From: DATCMU01 sp036563245
GTDB lineage: Bacteria > Pseudomonadota > Alphaproteobacteria > Rhizobiales > Devosiaceae
NCBI GenBank assembly: GCA_036563245.1
Contig: DATCMU010000045.1
Span: 1 to 47,380 of the forward strand
Reading direction: 5' to 3'
DNA length: 47,380 nucleotides
Below are positions 25,582 through 32,103 of this stretch, one piece after another; position 1 is the stretch's first letter; each line of letters starts with the position of its first letter. The translations under genes were made by a program, and so were the position numbers. Under the pieces are notes generated by a model. The model worked only from the letters and a program-made list of their open reading frames with translations, made no database searches and was not told the DNA's origin.

Positions 25582-26082
25582 TCACTCGGCCTTCTTTGGC
25601 GAGCTTGCCGATCTGGGCGTGCGTTTTGCAGTCCGCCGCTTCGGCGCGGCCTTTCGTGCCGGCGATGCCGGACGGGCGGCTGCGGCGGATGGTTCAGCGG
25701 CCTTTTGCGATGCCGGCTCCTCATCCTCGGCCAGTTCCTCGATGGCGTCGCGCAATTCGTCCACGAGAGAAACCGGCTCGTCGGCCGGACGGGATGGCCG
25801 CGGGGCGGCTGCGGCATGAATGTTGAAGAACAGCGTTGCCCCCTCGCAGGCGATGCGCAAGACGCCAAAGGCGAAGAGCCCATAGACCGCGATTTCGATC
25901 AGGCCCCAGAGACCGGAGCCGAACGAATAGGAGAACGTCATGTAGAAGTGGGTGAATGCCCAGAGCGCGATGGCGCCAAGCCCCAGAAAGTAGGTGACCT
26001 TTATGAGGCGTTGCGCAAAAGCCCGTTCGAGGCTGAACAGCGTCGCGCCGTTGGCGAGCTTTCTGAAATCTTCGAAATCCAT
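25582..26082 (-). CDS. DUF4282-type membrane protein with basic, Ala/Lys/Pro-rich tail
   Basis: 166 residues from the ATG at 26082, with GGGAGG five bases upstream. Residues 1-85 contain a short amphipathic start (MDFEDFRKLANG) and two membrane helices (about 27-50 and 58-80), matching DUF4282. Residues 95-125 are acidic (ELRDAIEELAEDEE). The last 30 or so are rich in Lys, Arg, Pro and Ala (PARKAAPKRRTAKRTP), like a histone H1 tail. Function unknown; the tail suggests binding to nucleic acid or acidic lipid. Single gene between lipB and rimO. Confidence 0.8.
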   Translation of the reverse strand: MDFEDFRKLANGATLFSLERAFAQRLIKVTYFLGLGAIALWAFTHFYMTFSYSFGSGLWGLIEIAVYGLFAFGVLRIACEGATLFFNIHAAAAPRPSRPADEPVSLVDELRDAIEELAEDEEPASQKAAEPSAAAARPASPARKAAPKRRTAKRTPRSASSPKKAE

Positions 26083-26128
26083 AGTGGCCTCCCGTGAAAG
26101 GCGGGGTTGGGACGAACCGGTGACAAGT

Positions 26129-26899
26129 CTAGGGCGAAGCGCTTGCGGAGTGCAATTCCTCGGCCATCCGGGGTGAGGGGGCGGCGATGGTCGCGCCAAA
26201 ATGGCGCTCGAACATGCGCCGCAGCACGACATCGACTTCGGGCAGGCTGACGATCTGGCCCAGGTCCTCGAAGCTGGTCACGCCCTGATCGGTGATGCCG
26301 CAGGGCACGATGCCGGCATAGTGCGTCAGGTCGGGAGCGATATTGAGCGAGATGCCATGATAGCTCACCCAGCGCGACACCCGGACGCCGATCGCGGCGA
26401 TCTTGTCTTCTCGGCCGACGCCCTTGTCCGGGCGCGCCACCCAGACGCCAACGCGGCCCGCGCGGCGTTCGGCAACGATGTTGAACTCGGCCAGCGTGTC
26501 GATGATCCATTGCTCAAGCCCCTGCACGAAGCAACGCACGTCGCGCCCACGCTCGCGCAGGTCGAGCATCAGGTAAGCCACCCGCTGGCCGGGACCGTGA
26601 TAGGTGTATTGCCCGCCCCGGCCTGCCGCGAACACTGGAAAGCGTTCCTTGCTCAACAGGTCATCGGGTCGTGCCGACGTGCCCGCGGTATAAAGGGGCG
26701 GGTGCTCGACGAGCCAGACCGCCTCTTCGGCTTCGGCGCTGGCGATCTGCGCTGCCCGTGCCTTCATGAATTCGAGCGCGAAGGGGTAGGGCACCGGATC
26801 TTCGGCGATCATCCAGCCCACCGGACGCTGGTCGGCGCGATGCAATGCACCCCCGGCGCAGGCACTGCCGTTACCCCCTGTTAATGATTCCGTAACCAT
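26129..26899 (-). CDS. lipB: Octanoyl-[acyl carrier protein]:protein octanoyltransferase
   Basis: 256 residues if started at the ATG at 26899; the conserved domain begins only near residue 26 (PVGWMIAEDPVPYP), so a later non-ATG start is possible. Motifs: RGGQYTYHGPGQ (94-105) with H101, the catalytic lysine K166 in DKIAAIGVRVSRWVSYHG, and catalytic C200 in GIVPCGITDQGVTS. It moves octanoyl groups from ACP to lipoyl domains. It is divergent from the FliN-type gene with 68 bases between starts. Confidence 0.93.
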   Translation of the reverse strand: MVTESLTGGNGSACAGGALHRADQRPVGWMIAEDPVPYPFALEFMKARAAQIASAEAEEAVWLVEHPPLYTAGTSARPDDLLSKERFPVFAAGRGGQYTYHGPGQRVAYLMLDLRERGRDVRCFVQGLEQWIIDTLAEFNIVAERRAGRVGVWVARPDKGVGREDKIAAIGVRVSRWVSYHGISLNIAPDLTHYAGIVPCGITDQGVTSFEDLGQIVSLPEVDVVLRRMFERHFGATIAAPSPRMAEELHSASASP

Positions 26900-26967
26900 G
26901 CGCTGCGAATGCTCACTGACGTCTTGCGATCGGGCGACATGCTCGATTCCACCCCTGATAGGTAGAC

Positions 26968-27201
26968 ATGAGCACGCTCGATTCAATTGAAGTCGATATC
27001 ACCGTGGAACTCGGTGCCGCAATCATGCCCATTCACCATCTCCTGCGGATGGGACGCGGCGCTGTCATCGAACTGGATACCACAGAAACCGATCATATGC
27101 GCATTTACGCCAACAAGACCCTGGTCGCGCAAGGGGAGGTGGGCGTCGAGGACGGCCGGGTGACCGTGAAAGTCACTGAAAGGGTCGTTCGGCGGGGGTG
27201 A
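26968..27201 (+). CDS. fliN: Orphan FliN/SpoA-domain protein
   Basis: 77 residues, essentially one SpoA (surface presentation of antigens) domain: VDITVELGAAIMPIHHLLRMGRG, then VIELDTTE and VKVTERVVRR. FliN proteins form the lower C-ring of the flagellar switch. At 77 residues it is shorter than most FliN (100-135) and lacks an N-terminal extension. No flagellar or type III secretion gene is near, so whether it is the flagellar FliN or a stand-alone relative is open. Weak ribosome binding site. Confidence 0.8.
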   Translation: MSTLDSIEVDITVELGAAIMPIHHLLRMGRGAVIELDTTETDHMRIYANKTLVAQGEVGVEDGRVTVKVTERVVRRG

Positions 27202-27233
27202 GACGGACTTCGTCTCGAAAACAACTTATCTGC

Positions 27234-27261
27234 TTGAGCATCCCCAAATCATTTGCTACAC
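27234..27261 (+). promoter_or_regulatory. Probable promoter of tRNA-Leu
   Basis: TTGAGC (27234-27239), 16-base spacer, CTACAC (27256-27261). Initiation near 27268 would give a 30-base 5' leader before the tRNA. Confidence 0.5.
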
Positions 27262-27298
27262 GCAGGGCGCTTCGCCGGACCGGCGGAACACACGGCGT

Positions 27299-27383
27299 GC
27301 GGTCGTGGCGGAATTGGTAGACGCGCAGCGTTGAGGTCGCTGTGGGGCAACCCGTGGAAGTTCGAGTCTTCTCGACCGCACCA
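27299..27383 (+). tRNA. tRNA-Leu (anticodon GAG)
   Basis: 85 bases with encoded CCA. Acceptor stem GCGGTCG / CGACCGC; D-loop with AATTGGTAGA; anticodon stem CAGCG / CGCTG around loop TTGAGGT, anticodon GAG (reads CUC and CUU); a long variable arm (TGGGGCAACCCGT) of the type II class; T-arm GGAAG-TTCGAGT-CTTCT (one wobble). All features fit leucine tRNA. Confidence 0.97.
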
Positions 27384-27688
27384 TTCTCTCCTGCCAGAGC
27401 GATTTCATTGACGGCGGGTCCCATGCCGAGGGGATCCCGACGGGGCAGGGGAACTGCCGCAACGGCAGGCGTCAACCTCTTTTCCCTGATAGAAAATCTT
27501 CCGCGGACACTGGCTTAGCGGCTGCGAATTCGTTACATCTGACTGGCGCATCGTAGCCAGGTTGGCGTAGCGGTCGGCGACGCCCGCATGTGTTTCGAAG
27601 ATCGGCGCCGCCAAGGCCCGTCCGATGTCCGAGCGGCCAACCTGTCGGGCCGATGCCGTCCTACAGTCTCGAGCGGCAGGGCTTTGTC
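27384..27688 (+). other. 305-base gap between tRNA-Leu and mgtE (long leader)
   Basis: No convincing gene. Small hairpins are present: CTGCCG-CAA-CGGCAG (27454-27468) and CTGGC/GCCAG (27543-27560). No M-box or other known magnesium riboswitch was recognised and no T-run terminator follows the hairpins. If mgtE starts at 27653 rather than 27689 the gap is slightly shorter. It may hold the mgtE promoter and a regulated leader. Confidence 0.4.
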
Positions 27689-29104
27689 ATGATTGACGAA
27701 ACGCAGGTTGCGCAGACCAACGCCCCACGCCATGAACCGCCACCCTTGCGCGATGAAGCGGATCGCTTGAATTCCGCCTGGCTCGATGAACTCCGCCTGT
27801 TGATTGCGTCCGGCGACCGGGACGACGTCATCCGGATGATGGCGCCGCTCTATTATTCCGATACCGGCGATGTTCTGGAGGCTCTGCCCAGCGACGAACG
27901 CCTCAGGCTGGTCAATCTGCTCGGTGACGAATTCGACTATTCGGCGCTCACCGAGGTCGATGAATCCGTTCGTCTCGAACTGCTCGAACTGCTGCCCAAT
28001 GCCGACGTGGCCCGCGGCGTGGCGGAACTGGACAGCGACGACGCCGTCTACATCCTGGAGGATCTCGATGCACCGGATCGCGAGGAGATTCTCTCCAAGC
28101 TGCCGGCATTCGAGCGCCTTTCGCTCAAGCGTAGCCTCGACTTCCCAGAGGAGTCGGCTGGCCGGCGCATGCAGACCGAGTTCATCGCCATACCGCCTTT
28201 CTGGACGGTGGGGCAGACGATCGACTATCTGCGTGCGGACAACGAACTCCCGGACGAATTCTACCAGATCTACGTGGTCGATCCCGGCTACAAGCTGCAG
28301 GGCACGCTGCCGCTCGACAGGCTGCTGCGTACCAAGCGAGAGACCCGCATCGAAGAGATGATGAACACCAACATCATCCAGATCGAGGCGGTGGAGGACC
28401 AGGAAGAGGCCGCCCGAATATTCGAGCGCTATGACCTTGTCGAAGTGGGCGTGGTGGATGAAAACGAGCGGCTCGTGGGTGTCCTGACCATCGATGACAT
28501 CGTCGATGTCATCCACGAAGAGGCTGACGAGGACATCCGCGCCCTGGCCGGCGTCGGTGACGAAGAGATTTCGGACAATGTGTGGGACACGGTGCGCAGC
28601 CGCGCGACCTGGCTGTCCGTCAACCTCGTGACCGCCATTCTCGCCTCGCTGGTCATTGGCGCCTTCGGCGCGACGATCCAGCAGATGGTGGCGCTCGCTG
28701 TTCTCATGCCGATCGTTGCATCGCAGGGCGGCAATGCCGGTACCCAGACCATGACGGTGACGGTGCGGGCGCTGGCCACGCGCGATCTCGACCGGTTCAA
28801 CGTCATGCGCCTCATCACCCGCGAAACGCTCGTGGGCCTGGTGAACGGATGCGTCTTTGCCGTCATCATGGGGCTGACAACGGCCGTGTGGTTCGAGAAT
28901 CCCGGGCTTGGCGCGGTTATCGGCATGGCAATGGTGATCAACATGCTTGCCGCTGCGCTGGGCGGCATCCTGATCCCCCTGGGGCTGAACCGGCTGGGCG
29001 CCGACCCCGCGGTGGCCTCGGGTGCGTTCGTCACCACGATCACCGATGTGGTCGGATTCTTCTCATTCCTCGGGCTTGCGGCGCTCTGGTTCAACCTTCA
29101 CTGA
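27689..29104 (+). CDS. mgtE: MgtE-family magnesium transporter
   Basis: 471 residues from the ATG at 27689 (CAGGG eight bases upstream); an upstream ATG at 27653 is possible. The N domain (about 15-145) has SDDAVYILEDLD, followed by two CBS domains (about 150-275; FYQIYVVD, VGVLTIDDIVDVI) that sense cytosolic Mg2+. Five membrane helices cover about 310-470, including the pore motif PIVASQGGNAGTQT. It is a gated Mg2+ channel of the inner membrane. Confidence 0.95.
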   Translation: MIDETQVAQTNAPRHEPPPLRDEADRLNSAWLDELRLLIASGDRDDVIRMMAPLYYSDTGDVLEALPSDERLRLVNLLGDEFDYSALTEVDESVRLELLELLPNADVARGVAELDSDDAVYILEDLDAPDREEILSKLPAFERLSLKRSLDFPEESAGRRMQTEFIAIPPFWTVGQTIDYLRADNELPDEFYQIYVVDPGYKLQGTLPLDRLLRTKRETRIEEMMNTNIIQIEAVEDQEEAARIFERYDLVEVGVVDENERLVGVLTIDDIVDVIHEEADEDIRALAGVGDEEISDNVWDTVRSRATWLSVNLVTAILASLVIGAFGATIQQMVALAVLMPIVASQGGNAGTQTMTVTVRALATRDLDRFNVMRLITRETLVGLVNGCVFAVIMGLTTAVWFENPGLGAVIGMAMVINMLAAALGGILIPLGLNRLGADPAVASGAFVTTITDVVGFFSFLGLAALWFNLH

Positions 29105-29182
29105 GCCATGAGCGTTAACCCTCGGGGCTGTGTAAAAACTGTGACGGGACAATGACGGCTTGAAATCCGGTGCGACTTTGGT

Positions 29183-29244
29183 TAACCGTTCATTGCCGGT
29201 CGATATTCGCCTTGGGGGCCGAATCGCCGGTAACTGAACGGTTA
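29183..29244 (+). promoter_or_regulatory. Long leader hairpin ahead of a 32-residue ORF
   Basis: TAACCGTTCA (29183-29192) pairs perfectly with TGAACGGTTA (29235-29244). TTGCCGG (29193-29199) continues the stem with CCGGTAA (29227-29233), one wobble, with C29234 bulged. ATTCG (29205-29209) pairs with CGAAT (29220-29224). The structure ends just before the AAAAAGGAGC ribosome binding site. It could be a regulatory RNA leader or, as DNA, a large operator. Confidence 0.5.
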
Positions 29245-29259
29245 GAAAAAGGAGCGCGC

Positions 29260-29358
29260 ATGCGACGCCAGTCGACGGCCGTGTGCTGGCGAGCCGCAAG
29301 TTGGACCTTTGTGTGTCTGATGTCCTTGGGGTTCGTTGTCGTCGTCCTCGCCGGTTAG
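29260..29358 (+). CDS. Small membrane peptide, 32 residues, unknown
   Basis: ATG at 29260 has a strong AGGAGC ribosome binding site five bases away; TAG at 29356-29358. The peptide opens MRRQSTAVCWRAASWTFVCL and continues as a hydrophobic stretch ending VVVVLAG, so it has a basic N-terminus and a single membrane helix (about 14-31). An intrinsic terminator follows 46 bases after the stop, and a long hairpin precedes it, giving a self-contained transcription unit. No family recognised. Confidence 0.55.
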   Translation: MRRQSTAVCWRAASWTFVCLMSLGFVVVVLAG

Positions 29359-29404
29359 TGTGATCTGACAGGGGGCATTTGTCTCCCGCGAAGGACAAGA
29401 TTTT

Positions 29405-29440
29405 GAAGGGGCGCCGTCGGTTCGGCGTCCCTTCTTTTTT
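29405..29440 (+). terminator. Strong intrinsic terminator
   Basis: GAAGGGGCGCCG (29405-29416) pairs with CGGCGTCCCTTC (29423-29434), 12 pairs with one G-T wobble and a six-base loop, followed by TTTTTT. It closes the small-peptide unit, and mgtE readthrough as well. Confidence 0.9.
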
Positions 29441-29548
29441 GCGCGGCGCGCTGCGGCAATTGCCGCCTTGCAAATCCTCGTCCGATTGCCCAAAACCGGA
29501 ACGCGCCACGCCTCAATATGGTGTGTGCGGCTCTGAAAGGTGGACTGG

Positions 29549-30208
29549 ATGCGACTTCTGATCGGGAACAAGAACTATTCGAGCTGGTCGCTGCGGCCGT
29601 GGCTGGTCATGGCCCATTTCGACCTGCCGTTCGACGAGGAAGTGCTGCTTCTGAATGGCGAGGGCTGGAAGGAACGCCTGATCGAGCGGTCGCCAACCGG
29701 GCGGGTGCCGGTCCTCATCGATGGGGATCTTGCCGTGAGCGAGTCGATCGCGATCATCGAGTATCTTGCAGACAAGTTCCCCGACAAGGCGATATGGCCG
29801 ACCGATATGGCCGAACGAGCGCTGGCGCGCTCGGTCAGCGCGGAAATGCATGCCGGTTTTTCCGACCTGCGGCGCATAGCGCCGATGAACATGCGGGCGT
29901 CGCTGCCGGGCAGGCTGCCGCTTGACGCCTTGGCTGGTGATCTGCACCGGCTGGAGACGCTTTGGGGCGACTGCCTGGAGAGATCGGGTGGCCCGTTCCT
30001 GTTTGGCGCATTTTCGGCCGCCGATGCGATGTATGCGCCCGTGACATCGCGGATCCGGACCTACCAGTTGCCGGTGTCGGATATGGCTTCGGGATATGTC
30101 GAGGCGATCCATGCCTTGCCGGCGTTCCAGACATGGCTTGCCGAAGCGGTCAAGGAGCCATGGATCGTGGAGGAAGACGAGATCGATATTTCGAACGGCG
30201 CCACATGA
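29549..30208 (+). CDS. Glutathione S-transferase family protein
   Basis: 219 residues from the ATG at 29549 (AAGG upstream; a GTG at 29540 would add three residues). The thioredoxin-fold N-terminal domain has LLIGNKNYSSWSLRPWL with the SSWS catalytic-type serine, RVPVLIDGD and VSESIAIIEYL. The all-helical C-terminal domain has FSAADAMYAPVTSRIRTY. Substrate unknown. Its last four bases overlap the DUF1489 gene (ATGA). Confidence 0.9.
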   Translation: MRLLIGNKNYSSWSLRPWLVMAHFDLPFDEEVLLLNGEGWKERLIERSPTGRVPVLIDGDLAVSESIAIIEYLADKFPDKAIWPTDMAERALARSVSAEMHAGFSDLRRIAPMNMRASLPGRLPLDALAGDLHRLETLWGDCLERSGGPFLFGAFSAADAMYAPVTSRIRTYQLPVSDMASGYVEAIHALPAFQTWLAEAVKEPWIVEEDEIDISNGAT

Positions 30209-30636
30209 GCCACATGAACCTTGTCAAATTGTGCGTGGGGATCGCTACGGTCGAGGAACTCGAGGCCTGGCGCGAGGCCCATTTCGCCGACGGCACGCCC
30301 TACGGGCTGGGGTTGCACGTCCACCGTACGCGCATGATGCCGACACGCAGGGGCGAAATCGTGGGGAAGGGGTCGCTCTACTGGGTGATCGGCGGGCATA
30401 TCAGGTGCCGGCAAGCCATCGTTTCCCTTGAAGCGGCCACGGATCACGAGGGGCGCTCCTGCTGCGATATCGTCATGGACGACAGGATCATCAGGACCAT
30501 TCCGCAGCCCAAGCGCCCCTTCCAGGGATGGCGATACCTGAGGCCACAGGACGCGCCGGCGGACCTTTCCACCGCAAATGCGGGCAACGATGATGGCGCG
30601 CTGGCGGCGGAGCTCGCCAGGCTTGGGCTCATTTGA
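30205..30636 (+). CDS. DUF1489 family protein
   Basis: 143 residues; NLVKLCVGIATVEELEAWRE, RTRMMPTRRGEIVGKGSLYWVI, and RPFQGWRYLRPQDAPADL match the alphaproteobacterial DUF1489 family. No catalytic function is established. It is translationally coupled to the GST gene by a four-base overlap, so they probably work or are expressed together. Confidence 0.85.
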   Translation: MSHMNLVKLCVGIATVEELEAWREAHFADGTPYGLGLHVHRTRMMPTRRGEIVGKGSLYWVIGGHIRCRQAIVSLEAATDHEGRSCCDIVMDDRIIRTIPQPKRPFQGWRYLRPQDAPADLSTANAGNDDGALAAELARLGLI

Positions 30637-30669
30637 GCAAAAGGTTGCGAACGGACTTAACCGCAGAGG

Positions 30670-30709
30670 CTCAAGACCCTTGAGTGTGTCAGTCGAACCG
30701 ATCACACTC
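30670..30709 (+). promoter_or_regulatory. Two mutually exclusive hairpins ahead of mipZ
   Basis: CTCAAG (30670-30675) can pair with CTTGAG (30679-30684) over a three-base loop. GAGTGTG (30682-30688) can instead pair with CACACTC (30703-30709). They share GAG at 30682-30684, so only one can form. They sit 27-66 bases before the mipZ start and may be a regulatory leader; this is not tested. Confidence 0.3.
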
Positions 30710-30735
30710 TGCGCGGGGCGGAGCTGGAGGCTGCA

Positions 30736-31617
30736 ATGACACGACCGAGCGCACACGTCATCGTAATCGGGAACGAGAAAGGAGGATCCGGCAAGTCGAC
30801 GACTGCGATCCATCTTGCGATCTATTTGATATACAACGGTTTTCGTGTCGCATCCATTGACGTGGATGCGCGCCAGCAGACGTTCACGAACTACGTGCGG
30901 AACCGCCTGAAATGGGCCGAAGCGCACGACCTGGATATCCCGCACACCACCCATTATCACCTGCCGCTGACGCGCGGCGATTCGATCCGCGAAAACCAGC
31001 GGCTCGAGTTCGACCTGTTCCGTCAGGCGGTCTCGGAGGTGGAGAGTTCGGTGGATTTCCTGGTCGTCGACACGCCGGGATTCGACACCCATCTGACCCG
31101 CCTGTCGCACTCAATGGCGGATACGCTGGTTTCTCCGCTCAACGACAGCCTCATCGATCTCGACGTGATGGCGCACGTGGATCCGGTCAGCGGCGAACCG
31201 CGCGAACTGGGGCATTATGCGCGGCTGGTGCAACGCGCGCGCAAGGAAAGACTGGCCATCGATGGCAAGACGATAGACTGGGTCCTGGTGCGCAACAGGA
31301 TTTCGATGCTCTCGTCGCGCAACATGCGGCTGGTACAATCGGGCATGGAGCAGATTGCCATGCGTCTCGGCTGCCGCGTGGCTGACGGCATTGCCGAGCG
31401 CGTCATCTTCCGGTCCCTGTTTCCGATCGGAATGACAGTCTTCGATCCGATAGACGACGACATGCTGGGCGGCCTGACCTCGGCATCGCACCTGAGTGCG
31501 CGCGAGGAATACAGGCAACTGGTAGACGTCCTGAACCTTCCGGTCAGCGAAGCGGCGCAGATGCGTATCGCATCGCGGAACCAGGTGACGGCCATGGATG
31601 GGGCCGCCGTCCAGTAG
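30736..31617 (+). CDS. mipZ: Division plane positioning ATPase MipZ
   Basis: 293 residues of the ParA/MinD-like P-loop class. Deviant Walker A EKGGSGKST at 14-22 with signature K15 and K20, Walker B FLVVDTPGFDTHL, and the MipZ-specific stretch MLSSRNMRLVQSGMEQIAMRLG. MipZ binds ParB at the origin region and makes a gradient that keeps FtsZ at mid-cell. GGAGGC is the ribosome binding site. It is a monocistronic-looking gene, with a 99-base upstream gap. Confidence 0.96.
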   Translation: MTRPSAHVIVIGNEKGGSGKSTTAIHLAIYLIYNGFRVASIDVDARQQTFTNYVRNRLKWAEAHDLDIPHTTHYHLPLTRGDSIRENQRLEFDLFRQAVSEVESSVDFLVVDTPGFDTHLTRLSHSMADTLVSPLNDSLIDLDVMAHVDPVSGEPRELGHYARLVQRARKERLAIDGKTIDWVLVRNRISMLSSRNMRLVQSGMEQIAMRLGCRVADGIAERVIFRSLFPIGMTVFDPIDDDMLGGLTSASHLSAREEYRQLVDVLNLPVSEAAQMRIASRNQVTAMDGAAVQ

Positions 31618-31648
31618 CCACATCCCCTGGGACGTCAGTCACGACGAG

Positions 31649-31927
31649 TCAGTGGCGTCGGGACATCACCATGCGCACGGCACGACGACCGCCGGGCGCG
31701 AAGACGTCGAGATCGATTTCGACCGGTGGCTGGACCATGCGCCGCGTGCGGGCCGACAGCGCCATGACCACACCGAGCAGGTCGGAGACCTTGCGGCGTG
31801 TTGGCTGTGGGCCGAGACCGCGGGCAATTGCCGCCATGGCGGCGCGGCGCACTTCACCCTGTTCCGCGGCGAGCGGGGAGCGGGCGACAAAGCCGGCCAG
31901 TTCAGATAGGGGCGATACTTCGCTCAT
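31649..31927 (-). CDS. Small conserved-looking protein, unknown
   Basis: 92 residues from the ATG at 31927, with GGAG eight bases upstream. No domain recognised. The sequence is Ala/Arg-rich and mostly helical, beginning MSEVSPLSELAGFVARSPLA, with a proline-containing middle (GLGPQPTRRKVSDLLGVVMA) and a basic end (MSRRH). It converges on mipZ and lies downstream of the carboxypeptidase gene with a 176-base gap. The opposite strand is also open, so the call is moderate. Confidence 0.5.
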   Translation of the reverse strand: MSEVSPLSELAGFVARSPLAAEQGEVRRAAMAAIARGLGPQPTRRKVSDLLGVVMALSARTRRMVQPPVEIDLDVFAPGGRRAVRMVMSRRH

Positions 31928-32103
31928 TTGGGCTACTCCAATTACAAAACACCCAACGCGCTTCCCTGTCTTTTCTTGTCGTTGCGCCCGCTTCTGCCGA
32001 CTGGGCAATTGTGCGCTTTAGACAATTATTCGCACGACATTGTCGAAATTCCGTTACCAACCGCGCCATTTCGGGGCGAAGTCGTGGTCGCGGGCTTGTG
32101 CAT

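Noticed and set aside
23904..25826. 640-codon open frame on the + strand across folP and rimO
   Set aside because: It is antisense to two clearly conserved enzymes and begins inside folP; composition is a codon shadow.
27200..27216. Terminator after the FliN-type gene (GAGACG/CGTCTC hairpin)
   Set aside because: Only six pairs and no T-run follows, so termination is not supported.
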